From Burkholderiaceae bacterium (GTDB lineage Bacteria > Pseudomonadota > Gammaproteobacteria > Burkholderiales > Burkholderiaceae_F), in NCBI GenBank assembly GCA_013696665.1, contig JACCYC010000261.1:1-10247 (forward strand): a DNA stretch of 10,247 nucleotides, given 5' to 3'. Below, one piece after another: positions 1 through 7,202 of this stretch. Below the pieces are notes generated by a model that searched no databases, was not told where the DNA came from, and was given only the letters and a program-made list of their open reading frames with translations. Position numbers and translations under genes: made by a program. Each line of letters begins with the position of its first letter. Within the stretch, counting starts at the first letter, position 1.

Positions 1-1259
1 ACGGGCGCGTGATCGACCCGGCGTCCAACTTTGACCAGGCAGCCGGCGTCTTTATCGATGAGGGATGTATCGCAGCGATCGGGCGCGCGCCGGAGCAGTT
101 CCGCGCCGACACCACGCTCGATGCAGCTGGTCTGGTGATCGCGCCAGGGCTGGTGGATCTGTGTGCGCGCTTGCGCGAGCCGGGTCATGAAGGCGCGTTG
201 AAGGTGGAGATGAAGGCGGCGTTGGCAGGAGGTGTTACCAGCGTCGTGTGTCCGCCGGACACCGATCCGCCGCTCGACGAGCCCGGCTTGGTCAGAATGC
301 TCCGGCAGCGCTCTCGCGAATCGGCTGGGGCAAGAACGTACCCGCTTGGCGCGTTAACCGCGGGCCTCAAAGGCGAGGCGCTTGCGGCGCTGAAAACGCT
401 CGCCGAAGCCGGCTGCGTCGCGTTCATGCAGACGCGCAGCCTGCCGCACGACAACTCGGTGTTGTTGCAGGCCATGCGTTACGCAAAGACATTCGAGCTG
501 CCGATCTGGCTGCGTCCGGTCGAAGACACGCTTGCGGGCCGCGGCGTTGCGGGTGCCGGCGCGATGGCAAGCCGTCTTGGATTGCCGGCGGTGCCGGTGG
601 TCGCGGAGACGGTTGCGCTGCATACGATATTCGAACTGCAGCGGGCAACCGGCGCTCAAGTACACATCTGTCGTTTATCGTCGAGCGAAGGCATCGCGCT
701 CGTCCGGCAAGCCAAGCGCGAAGGATTACCGGTAACGGCCGACGTCGGCATTCATCATGTGCATCTAGTCGACGTCGATATTGGCTACTTTGACCCGAAT
801 TTTCGTCTCGACCCTCCGTTGCGCGGCACGCGTGATCGTGACGCAATCGTTGCGGGCCTGGCGGATGGCACGATCGACATCATCTGTTCCGATCACTCTC
901 CAATCGGCGAGGACGACAAACTTTTGCCATTCGGTGAAGCCGAGCCTGGCGCAACAGCGCTCGAGACGCTGCTTCCGCTGACCTTGAAGTGGGCGTCCGA
1001 AAACAAGGTGCCGCTGCCGCAAGCGCTGGCAAAAATCACCAGCGGTCCGGCTGGAATTTTGAGCAGGGGGTCTGCCAAAGGGCGACTCACCGTGGGTGCC
1101 AAAGCGGATCTGGTGGTGTTCTCTGCGCTCGAGAGCTGGGTCGTCGGCGCCGACACGCTTGTCAGTAGCGGAAAGAACACGCCTTTTAACGGCTACGAAT
1201 TGCAGGGTCGAGTCCACACCACCTTGGTCGGCGGCGAAGTTCGCTACCAGGCCGACTGA
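1..1259 (+). CDS. pyrC': Inactive dihydroorotase homologue (PyrC'/PyrX), 5'-truncated by window
   Basis: Amidohydrolase of the type I dihydroorotase family, visible for about 418 residues. The first bases read in frame as N-G-R-V-I-D-P-A-S, the usual family N-terminus, so the GTG at 9 is most likely an internal valine and the true start lies a few codons upstream of the window. Numbered from that GTG, the His-x-His metal motif is replaced in D50-L-C-A-R-L-R-E-P-G59 (C52 and R54 where His belongs). The Asp-Asp-Gly segment near 140 reads F-M-Q-T-R, the HAED segment reads P-V-E-D (170-173), and the later His is R222 in H-I-C-R-L-S. Only the C-terminal Asp (S-D295-H) survives. Family knowledge: such PyrC' proteins, best studied in Pseudomonas, do not hydrolyse dihydroorotate but assemble with aspartate carbamoyltransferase (PyrB). 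A pyrB gene is therefore expected just upstream. The fold and C-terminal motifs (N-T-P-F-N-G-Y) are intact, so this is not a decaying gene. Confidence 0.93.
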   Translation, partial: GRVIDPASNFDQAAGVFIDEGCIAAIGRAPEQFRADTTLDAAGLVIAPGLVDLCARLREPGHEGALKVEMKAALAGGVTSVVCPPDTDPPLDEPGLVRMLRQRSRESAGARTYPLGALTAGLKGEALAALKTLAEAGCVAFMQTRSLPHDNSVLLQAMRYAKTFELPIWLRPVEDTLAGRGVAGAGAMASRLGLPAVPVVAETVALHTIFELQRATGAQVHICRLSSSEGIALVRQAKREGLPVTADVGIHHVHLVDVDIGYFDPNFRLDPPLRGTRDRDAIVAGLADGTIDIICSDHSPIGEDDKLLPFGEAEPGATALETLLPLTLKWASENKVPLPQALAKITSGPAGILSRGSAKGRLTVGAKADLVVFSALESWVVGADTLVSSGKNTPFNGYELQGRVHTTLVGGEVRYQAD

Positions 1260-1263
1260 ACGA

Positions 1264-2076
1264 GTGCACTGGCTGCTGGCTCCGCTGCGCGCAGTGGCGT
1301 TCTCGCTGCATGTGCTGCTCGGCATCGCCATTGTCGTCGCAATTTTTCCGCTGATCGGCCAGGCATCTCGTAATCGCATCAATCAACAGTGGTCGCGCAT
1401 TCTCATCGCGTTTACGGGGGCGCGCGTGGTCGCGGGCGGGGTGCCTCTAGCAGAAGCGGTGCGGCGCGATGGTGTGGAGACAACATCGAGCGGTCGGCTG
1501 GTGTTGGCCAATCACATTTCGTGGCTCGACATTTTTGCAATCAATGCGGTGCTTCCCAGTCGATTTGTCGCAAAGGCCGAGATCGGCGATTGGCCATTGC
1601 TCGGGGTGCTGGTGTCGCGCAGCGGCACGCTGTACATCGAGCGCGGGCGGCGCCATGCAGTGGCCGCAATCAACCAGACCGTGCGCGAGCATCTGCAAAG
1701 CGGCGAAACCATCGTTGTGTTCGCGGAGGGCACAACCACCGACGGAAGCGCCTTACTGCCGTTTCACTCCAACCTGATTGCACCCGCGATTGACGTCGGG
1801 GCCGGCATCTGGCCGATTGCGATTCGCTATACCGAACGGGGCGAGCGCTCGCTGGCTGCAGCGTTCATCGGCGAAATAGGGATCCTGACTTCGCTGGCGC
1901 GGGTGCTGGTCGCGCGCGAATTGGTGATCGAGGTGACCGTCCTGGCGCCCATTACGCTAGCCGGCGCGCGCGATCGCCACACCATTGCACGCGCTGCGCG
2001 CAGCGCAATCGCAAAGCATCTGGTCGTCGAGGACACGATGGCGCAGTCCCCGATGCCCGCCGATCACGCTTCCTGA
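1264..2076 (+). CDS. PlsC-like lysophospholipid acyltransferase
   Basis: A 270-residue membrane-associated acyltransferase of the PlsC/LPLAT family, which transfers an acyl chain to a lysolipid such as 1-acyl-glycerol-3-phosphate at the inner membrane. One hydrophobic segment lies near residues 10-32. The catalytic H-x4-D motif is N-H84-I-S-W-L-D89, followed by L-Y-I-E-R-G-R-R and by F-A-E155-G-T-T-T-D-G, the glycerol-phosphate-binding block (commonly F-P-E-G-T-R). I-W-P-I-A-I-R-Y is the last conserved block. I chose the GTG at 1264 because it lies 4 nt after the pyrC' stop and gives a normal N-terminus; the open frame extends further upstream only inside pyrC'. No strong ribosome-binding site precedes it, which fits translational coupling to pyrC'. 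The exact substrate is open: phosphatidic acid synthesis (plsC) or acylation of another lysolipid such as lyso-ornithine lipid. Its 3' end overlaps the end of apaH by 13 bp, tail to tail. Confidence 0.88.
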   Translation: MHWLLAPLRAVAFSLHVLLGIAIVVAIFPLIGQASRNRINQQWSRILIAFTGARVVAGGVPLAEAVRRDGVETTSSGRLVLANHISWLDIFAINAVLPSRFVAKAEIGDWPLLGVLVSRSGTLYIERGRRHAVAAINQTVREHLQSGETIVVFAEGTTTDGSALLPFHSNLIAPAIDVGAGIWPIAIRYTERGERSLAAAFIGEIGILTSLARVLVARELVIEVTVLAPITLAGARDRHTIARAARSAIAKHLVVEDTMAQSPMPADHAS

Positions 2077-2882
2077 GGCTGTGACATCGGGCAATCGCGC
2101 TGAAACAAAGCGCCGTCGGCAAGACGCAACGCAGTCAGTTTTCCGCCCCAGACACATCCAGTATCAAGCCCGATCACATTTGATCGAGTAACCAATCCTT
2201 CCGCCGACCAGTGGCCAAAGACGATTGGCGTACCGCGCGTGGCGCGATCTGGGTGATCAAACCATGCAACGTCACCGCGCGGCGCCTTGGCAAGTTTGTC
2301 CTTGTGCTGCAGGTTCATTGATCCATCGGCTGAGACCACCCGCAACCGAGTCAGTGCGTTGACCGCACATCGAAGGCGATCGTTGCCCCTCAGCGCATCA
2401 CTCCAGCGGCGTGGCTCGTCACCGTACATCTCGCTAAGAAAGGCGTTGCTGGGATCGTTGACAAGCGCTTGGTGAACTTCGTCGGCCAGCGACAGCGTGA
2501 GCTCGACCGTCCACGCCGGCAACACGCCGGCATGAACGAACAGCGCGCCCTCCTCGAAGTGAGCGAGCGGACAACTGCGCAGCCACGCAAGCAGCTCGGC
2601 GCGATCCGGCGCTTCAAGAATGTCATCCAGCGTATCGGTGTCTTTCTGCGGCCTGACACCCGCTGCAACCGCGAGCAGATGCAGATCATGGTTGCCAAGT
2701 AATGCAACGGCTTGACCGTTGTCGACGCGCGACTTCACGTGTCGCAACGTGGCGAGAGACTCGAATCCGCGGTTGACCAGATCGCCAACGAAGATATATC
2801 GATCGGCTGCCGGCAACTGCGTTGTAAGCCGCCTGAAGCTCGACAGACACCCTTGAAGGTCACCGATTACGTACGTCACCAT
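2064..2882 (-). CDS. apaH: Symmetrical bis(5'-nucleosyl)-tetraphosphatase (Ap4A hydrolase)
   Basis: A 272-residue cytoplasmic metallophosphoesterase that splits Ap4A into two ADP, close to the usual family length of about 275-280. Motifs in order: G7-D-L-Q-G-C12 (first metal site), V-G33-D-L-V-N-R-G39, L-G63-N-H-D-L-H-L-L70 (the ApaH signature after the GNHD block), V-H117-A-G, M-Y153-G-D-E-P-R-R-W160, F-G223-H-W225 and G-L-D-T-G-C-V-W-G-G near 238-247. Q10 stands where Escherichia coli ApaH has His; from memory, GDLQG is common in other proteobacterial ApaH proteins, so I do not read it as loss of activity. The start is the ATG at 2882 (M-V-T-Y-V-I-G-D). The frame stays open to 3287, but that part lies antisense to galU and has no ApaH character. 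It is transcribed away from galU and ends inside the 3' end of the acyltransferase gene. Confidence 0.95.
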   Translation of the reverse strand: MVTYVIGDLQGCLSSFRRLTTQLPAADRYIFVGDLVNRGFESLATLRHVKSRVDNGQAVALLGNHDLHLLAVAAGVRPQKDTDTLDDILEAPDRAELLAWLRSCPLAHFEEGALFVHAGVLPAWTVELTLSLADEVHQALVNDPSNAFLSEMYGDEPRRWSDALRGNDRLRCAVNALTRLRVVSADGSMNLQHKDKLAKAPRGDVAWFDHPDRATRGTPIVFGHWSAEGLVTRSNVIGLDTGCVWGGKLTALRLADGALFQRDCPMSQPQEA

Positions 2883-2948
2883 AGTGCACTCATAGCCTTG
2901 TAGGATGCGACGTGGTGCCGATGCATCGTTGCGTGGAGTAAAGCAAGC
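2883..2948. promoter_or_regulatory. Divergent apaH/galU intergenic region with small palindromes
   Basis: These 66 bp must hold the start signals for both apaH (leftward) and galU (rightward), unless promoters lie inside the genes. A perfect 10-bp palindrome, CGATGCATCG, occupies 2919-2928, and an 8-bp palindrome, AGTGCACT, occupies 2883-2890 right before the apaH start codon. A GGAG at 2935-2938 lies 10 nt before the galU ATG and is a plausible Shine-Dalgarno site. I cannot pick convincing sigma-70 boxes by eye. A regulatory role for the palindromes is inference. Confidence 0.4.
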
Positions 2949-3785
2949 ATGAAGCCCGTTCGCAAGGCAGTTTTCCCGGTCGCAGGCCTCGGCACGCGAT
3001 TTCTGCCGGCGACCAAGGCGATGCCGAAGGAGATGCTGCCCGTGGTCGACAAACCGTTGATTCAATATGCGGTCGAAGAGGCCGCCGCTGCCGGCATCAC
3101 GCAAATGATATTCATCACCGGCCGCAACAAGCGATCGATCGAAGATCATTTTGATCGTGCGCCGGAGCTGGAGGCCGAGCTGGCGGCAAAGGGCAAGCTG
3201 GAACTGCTGGAGATTGTGCGCAACATCTCGCCCGAAGCGGAAAGCTACGTTTACATCCGGCAGACCGAACCGCTCGGGCTCGGGCACGCGGTGCTATGCG
3301 CGGAGGCGGTCGTAGGCGACGAGCCATTTGCAGTCATCCTGGCCGACGACCTGATCGACGCGGTCGATTCGGTGATTGGCCAGCTCGCCGATGCGCGCAT
3401 CGCGCGCGGAGGTGGAAGTGTGCTGGCGGTCGAAGATGTGCCGCGCGCGGAAACCGAGCGATACGGAATTGTCAGCAGTGTGCAGCTCGATAGCCGTACT
3501 TCACGCATATCGCACATAGTCGAAAAGCCGCCTGCAGAACAAGCGCCGTCAACGCTGGCGGTGCTTGGCCGCTATGTACTCGAGCCGGAAGTGTTTCAAC
3601 ATCTCCGAGCGATCCCGCGCGGTGCCGGTGGTGAAGTGCAGTTGACTGACGCGATCGAACGCATGGTCTCCGGGGGGACTACCTTCGCGTATCGTTTTCA
3701 GGGCCGGCGATTCGATTGCGGCTCGAAGGAAGGATTCGTTGCTGCGACAGTGCACTTCGCCAGGAAGGCGGGCTACGCGGTTTGA
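2949..3785 (+). CDS. galU: UTP-glucose-1-phosphate uridylyltransferase
   Basis: A 278-residue cytoplasmic nucleotidyltransferase that makes UDP-glucose from UTP and glucose-1-phosphate, a precursor for LPS, exopolysaccharide and UDP-glucuronate or UDP-galactose. The nucleotide-binding start is F-P-V-A-G-L-G-T-R-F-L-P (9-20), followed by A-T-K-A-M-P-K-E-M-L-P (21-31) with the conserved lysine. Further blocks are L-A-D-D-L-I-D (131-137, metal and sugar binding), V-E-K-P (191-194), G-E-V-Q-L-T-D (228-234) and F-D-C-G-S-K-E-G-F (255-263). Length and all blocks match bacterial GalU. The ATG is preceded by GGAG at 2935-2938. It is a single-gene unit, divergent from apaH and convergent with the glycan operon, whose last gene ends 16 bp away. 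Its product is a likely sugar donor precursor for that operon. A GalF-type regulatory paralogue is possible but nothing in the sequence suggests it. Confidence 0.96.
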   Translation: MKPVRKAVFPVAGLGTRFLPATKAMPKEMLPVVDKPLIQYAVEEAAAAGITQMIFITGRNKRSIEDHFDRAPELEAELAAKGKLELLEIVRNISPEAESYVYIRQTEPLGLGHAVLCAEAVVGDEPFAVILADDLIDAVDSVIGQLADARIARGGGSVLAVEDVPRAETERYGIVSSVQLDSRTSRISHIVEKPPAEQAPSTLAVLGRYVLEPEVFQHLRAIPRGAGGEVQLTDAIERMVSGGTTFAYRFQGRRFDCGSKEGFVAATVHFARKAGYAV

Positions 3786-3801
3786 GGGTGAGGCAACAGT
3801 A

Positions 3802-4893
3802 TTAACCGCTGTCTTCCACTGAGTCCTCGGTGACTCTGGCGCGCCGTCGATATAAACGGAACGGCATGAAGAACAGCGCGAAGTAAATTGCGCACAGCGC
3901 CAGGAACGTCCAGAAAATCCACCAGTCAGGGACATCCAGTACCCACATCAGGGTGCCGATTGCTGCCAGAACGGCATTGGCACCGACCAACAGGGTTAGC
4001 GTCGTGCGCGAAGAGTAACCGCGCCGCATCAGGATGTGATGAATGTGATCGCGGTCGGGCGCCATCGGGCTACGTCGTCTTGCGAGGCGCCGCACCGTAA
4101 CGGTGAAGACATCCATCAGCAAAATTCCTAGCAGCCACAGCATCACAGGTGCTGGAACGTGGTTCGCGTTGTTTTGCGTCAAAGAAATCGAGAACCAGGC
4201 GATCGCGAAACCCAGCACCATGCTTCCTGCGTCTCCCATGAAGGTGCGATGTCGTCCGCATAGCCCCCACGGAAGGTTGAAAAGAAGAAATCCGAAAGTC
4301 GCGCCGGCGAGCACCATGACGATCTTGGCTGCGTTCAGATCGCCGACGACCAGAGCAAACGCAGCGAAGAAGATCAGCATCACGAGTGCAAGGCTGCCCG
4401 CCAAACCATCCAATCCATCAAACATGTTGATTGCATTGATCACGGCGAGCGTTGCGAATATCGTGACCGGGATGCCCCACAGGCGCGTGTTGATGGGATC
4501 GGTTGCAAACAGGTTGCCGAGGTTAACCAGATAGTTGGCGCCCCCGGACGTCATCAGCACCGCCACCATCACCTGTATCAGCATCTTCTTGCCGGCCGAT
4601 ACTTCGCCGAGATCGTCGAGCACACCCGTGGTCGCGAGCACCACCACACCGACGAAGAATGGGGCGTATTGCCCAAACTCTGAAAACGACGCAGCAAGGG
4701 CGAGCAGCATTGCCGCGGTAATCGCGATGCCTCCGGTTACGGCAACCGGAACCGCATGACGTTTGCGCCCGCCTGGCACATCGACCAGTTGCCAGCGTTC
4801 AGCCGGCCGCTGCAACATCATGATCAGCAACGCGGCGACTATCGCGGCAAAAACCGATTGCGCCAGGTAGGTGAGGGGCAGATACGTGACCAT
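3802..4893 (-). CDS. wecA: WecA-like undecaprenyl-phosphate HexNAc-1-phosphate transferase
   Basis: A 363-residue polytopic inner-membrane protein of the MraY/WecA (GT4-like phosphotransferase) family. It starts lipid-linked glycan synthesis by moving a sugar-1-phosphate, typically GlcNAc-1-P from UDP-GlcNAc, onto undecaprenyl phosphate. Visible landmarks: L-V-D-V-P-G-G-R-K-R-H (36-46) with G-G-I after it, the Asp pair L-D93-D94, N156-M-F-D-G-L-D-G163, F-M-G-D-A-G-S (218-224) and the cytoplasmic H-I-H-H motif (283-286) followed by L-M-R-R-G. About ten hydrophobic stretches fill the rest, ending in a basic tail. The last three blocks closely resemble WecA rather than MraY. Start: ATG at 4893, with GGGA about 9 nt before it, 6 nt after the preceding gene's stop. 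It is the last gene of the operon, so initiation is encoded at the 3' end. The sugar (GlcNAc, GalNAc, QuiNAc or FucNAc) cannot be told from sequence by eye. Confidence 0.9.
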   Translation of the reverse strand: MVTYLPLTYLAQSVFAAIVAALLIMMLQRPAERWQLVDVPGGRKRHAVPVAVTGGIAITAAMLLALAASFSEFGQYAPFFVGVVVLATTGVLDDLGEVSAGKKMLIQVMVAVLMTSGGANYLVNLGNLFATDPINTRLWGIPVTIFATLAVINAINMFDGLDGLAGSLALVMLIFFAAFALVVGDLNAAKIVMVLAGATFGFLLFNLPWGLCGRHRTFMGDAGSMVLGFAIAWFSISLTQNNANHVPAPVMLWLLGILLMDVFTVTVRRLARRRSPMAPDRDHIHHILMRRGYSSRTTLTLLVGANAVLAAIGTLMWVLDVPDWWIFWTFLALCAIYFALFFMPFRLYRRRARVTEDSVEDSG

Positions 4894-4899
4894 GCCGGA

Positions 4900-6051
4900 T
4901 TATCCCGCGTGCCGTACGGCTGGCGTGGAAGCAAGGACTCGGTGGTACACGTCGACAGTTTTTCGAATCATCTGTTCGAGCGAAAAGACCTGCTCCACGC
5001 GCTGCTTGCCCGCTGACCCCATGCACGTGCGCAACTCGTTGTCATCGAGCAGCCTGCGCAGTGCACTCGCAAGTGCATCGACGTCCTTCGGCGGCACGAG
5101 CAGTCCCGTCACACCATCAAGCGTGACGAACTCGACGCCCGTGCCCAGGCGTGTCGTTACCACGGGTTTGCCGCACGCCATGGCCTCAAGCTGCACCAAT
5201 CCGAACTGCTCAGCGCGTTCAACTGATGGCATACAGAAAACGTCGCAGGCTTCGTAATATGCCGGCAATAACTGGTCGGGGATGAAGCCAAGAAACCTGA
5301 CCTTGTGTGCCACTCCCATATCGATCGCCAATTGCTTTAATGAATTTGTCAGCGGCCCGCGACCTCCGATCCACAAGTCGCCATCGATCGTTTGCATCGC
5401 GCGAATCAAAGTATCAAAACCCTTGTAGTAGACATGGCGGCCGACGGTAAAAATCAGACCACGACTGCCGCGCTCGAGCAGCAACTGTTTGCGCTCGAGA
5501 CGCGATTCATCGGACGACGCGAAGCCGGCGCCATCAATGCCGTAGGGAATCACCTCTCGTAACTGTTGCTCGTGGGCCTGAGGAATCTGGGTCGACGTTG
5601 AAAAGTGTTGAGGCGTCGCGCCTATCAACGCATCGGCGCTTTGCACAAAAGGCCGAAGGAACGGTGCATAGAACGCCAGTGCCCATTGCTGCTTGACGAT
5701 ATCGCTGTGCCACGAGATGACGCGACGCACGCTGCGAGGCAGGGTCAGCGTCGTCAGGTGGCCCAGCGGATCGGGAAAATGCAGATGAACGATGTCAAAG
5801 CGATGTTGACGGTGCAGTCGGCGTGCGACCGACGGCATCGCTGGCGCGAGCGCGACGCTCGCCAGCGAACCGTGGTTAGCGACCCGCACGGTGGTGTATC
5901 CATTGTCGCGGTGCTCGTCCGTAAAGGCGTGCGCGTTGGCCACGAGGTTGACCACTTCTATTTCGGGCGGCATGCCGCCGAGCAGCGCCCGCAGGTGCCG
6001 CTCGATACCACCGACGTCGCCGTCGAACTTGCCGAGGTGCAGGACTTTCAA
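4900..6051 (-). CDS. GT4-family glycosyltransferase
   Basis: A 383-residue GT-B fold retaining glycosyltransferase of family GT4, a cytoplasmic enzyme moving a sugar from a nucleotide donor to a lipid-linked acceptor. The N-terminal domain opens K-V-L-H-L-G-K-F with D-V-G-G-I-E (12-17), the typical acceptor-side glycine loop, and has V-H-L-H-F-P-D-P near 88-95. The C-terminal donor domain has V-G-R-H-V-Y-Y-K-G (203-211) and the E-x7-E motif at E281-Q-F-G-L-V-Q-L-E289 followed by A-M-A-C-G-K-P-V. I chose the TTG at 6051, whose TTGA overlaps the upstream TGA by 4 nt. It gives M-K-V-L-H-L-G-K-F, the normal family N-terminus. The longer reading from 6105 would add arginine/glycine-rich residues that are only the out-of-frame image of the preceding gene. 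Donor and linkage are unknown. It sits between another GT4 and the WecA-like gene. Confidence 0.9.
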   Translation of the reverse strand: MKVLHLGKFDGDVGGIERHLRALLGGMPPEIEVVNLVANAHAFTDEHRDNGYTTVRVANHGSLASVALAPAMPSVARRLHRQHRFDIVHLHFPDPLGHLTTLTLPRSVRRVISWHSDIVKQQWALAFYAPFLRPFVQSADALIGATPQHFSTSTQIPQAHEQQLREVIPYGIDGAGFASSDESRLERKQLLLERGSRGLIFTVGRHVYYKGFDTLIRAMQTIDGDLWIGGRGPLTNSLKQLAIDMGVAHKVRFLGFIPDQLLPAYYEACDVFCMPSVERAEQFGLVQLEAMACGKPVVTTRLGTGVEFVTLDGVTGLLVPPKDVDALASALRRLLDDNELRTCMGSAGKQRVEQVFSLEQMIRKTVDVYHRVLASTPAVRHAG

Positions 6052-7202
6052 GCGGCCATTGCAACCCGATAGACCGCGACCGTTTCGGCCGCGCATTTTT
6101 GCCACGAAAAACGCGCGGCCTGCGCGACGGAGGCCGCGGCTCTGTCTGACCAGAAGGCTGCGTCGTCGACAAAGCGCTGCATGGCATCCCTCAACGCATC
6201 GGTGTCCATCGGGTCATGCATCACCGCAGCGTCACCGGCTACTTCGGGCAGCGAAGACACGTTCGACATGATCGCGGGGGTGCCACAAGCCATGGCTTCA
6301 AGCGGCGGCAACCCAAACCCTTCGTACAGCGACGGGTAGACGAGCGACGTTGCGCCAGAGTACAGATCAGCCAGTTCCGCGTCGGTCACGAAGCCAAGAG
6401 GGCGCACCTCGCCAAGCGCCACCGGAGCTTTCAATTCACGCTCGATCGGGGAAGTAAGCCATCCGCGCATTCCAACCAGAACCAATGGATACTGCCTGCG
6501 AACTCGCCCACTCAGACGCGCGTGTGCCCGGACCGCGGTCTCAACATTCTTGCGAGGCTCCAGCGTACCGACCACTAGAAAATAACTGCGATGCTGTAAG
6601 CCGTGTTTGCTGAGCGTTGCCGCGCTCGATGCCTGGTCTCGTCCGGTGAACATGTGGCGCGGCGCGAGCAGCGTGGTCGTCACGCGCTCCGGGGACATGC
6701 GGAACTCGCTAATGACTTCCTGGCGGATGAACTCGGAGTCAGTGATCACGTGCTGCACTTTGTCGAGCGCCACGGGAAGAACGCGGTTCATGATGGCGAC
6801 GCGCTCCTTCGGATGCGTTTCAGGATAACGAATCCATGAAAGGTCGTGGATTGTCACGACCGTTGGCCCGGCAAACCGGAGCGGGAGAAAGTTTGGCTCG
6901 TGATACACGGAAACGCGCCGGTCATGCGCGCCCGAATAAAATCTCCAGCCTTGAAGAGCGCGGCTGATGACGTAGGGGTGCGGCACGACCTTCTTGATGA
7001 AGCTCTTGATAGGTCCGAGCGTCGGAAACGGTTGTGTCCTGATTTCCTTGCTCCATCGCGCCAAGTAGAAAATATTCAGATCAATTTCACTTGAATTGAT
7101 CAGCTGCTCAGCCAGATTCTTGGTGTATTGGCCGATGCCGGTCAGCGGAGAAAGCAGGGCCGCGCCGTTCATTCCAACGACCAGCCGATTATCGTGCGTC
7201 AC
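6048..7202 (-). CDS. GT4-family glycosyltransferase (mannosyltransferase-like subgroup)
   Basis: A 384-residue GT-B retaining glycosyltransferase, family GT4, not closely similar to the neighbouring one. The N-terminal domain has T-G-I-G-Q-Y (21-26) and H-D-L-S-W-I-R-Y-P-E (119-128), both typical of O-antigen mannosyltransferase-like GT4 enzymes. The donor domain has V-G-T-L-E-P-R-K-N (211-219), L-V-G-M-R-G-W (242-248) and the E-x7-E motif at Y-E294-G-F-G-L-P-P-L-E302 followed by A-M-A-C-G-T-P. The start is the GTG at 7202, whose GTGA overlaps the methyltransferase stop by 4 nt, so translation is probably coupled. Only a weak ribosome-binding sequence precedes it. The 5' third of the gene is locally richer in A+T than its neighbours, as often seen in acquired glycan genes, but the shift is modest. 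Donor sugar unknown; mannose, rhamnose or a heptose are possible. Confidence 0.9.
   Translation of the reverse strand: MTHDNRLVVGMNGAALLSPLTGIGQYTKNLAEQLINSSEIDLNIFYLARWSKEIRTQPFPTLGPIKSFIKKVVPHPYVISRALQGWRFYSGAHDRRVSVYHEPNFLPLRFAGPTVVTIHDLSWIRYPETHPKERVAIMNRVLPVALDKVQHVITDSEFIRQEVISEFRMSPERVTTTLLAPRHMFTGRDQASSAATLSKHGLQHRSYFLVVGTLEPRKNVETAVRAHARLSGRVRRQYPLVLVGMRGWLTSPIERELKAPVALGEVRPLGFVTDAELADLYSGATSLVYPSLYEGFGLPPLEAMACGTPAIMSNVSSLPEVAGDAAVMHDPMDTDALRDAMQRFVDDAAFWSDRAAASVAQAARFSWQKCAAETVAVYRVAMAA

Noticed and set aside
9..11. GTG at 9 as the true start of pyrC'
   Set aside because: The bases before it continue in frame as N-G-R-V-I-D-P, the conserved family N-terminus, so the gene is cut by the window edge rather than starting here.
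765..1382. Long minus-strand open frame opposite pyrC'
   Set aside because: It is arginine- and alanine-rich low-sense protein with no recognisable motif, lying opposite two convincing genes. It is a typical shadow in high G+C DNA.
1991..2006. Perfect 16-bp GC-rich palindrome GCGCTGCGCGCAGCGC with an ATTGC/GCAAT flank
   Set aside because: It lies inside the acyltransferase coding region, where it encodes alanine- and arginine-rich residues (A-R-A-A-R-S-A). No T-run follows it and it is 70 bp before the stop, so high G+C codon use explains it better than a terminator or binding site.
3132..3141. CGATCGATCG palindrome with further GATC repeats nearby
   Set aside because: It is within galU and encodes the conserved R-S-I-E-D-H-F-D segment. 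GATC clustering over such a short span is expected from these codons.
2883..3287. Extension of the apaH reading frame to a 407-residue protein
   Set aside because: The added 135 residues run antisense through galU, which is a clear gene, and have no metallophosphoesterase character. ApaH homology begins exactly at the ATG at 2882.
4103..4759. Plus-strand open frames opposite the WecA-like gene
   Set aside because: The composition (rich in Thr, Pro, Ser, Ala) is what antisense reading of membrane-helix codons gives. There is no motif or ribosome-binding site, and the opposite strand carries a clear family member.
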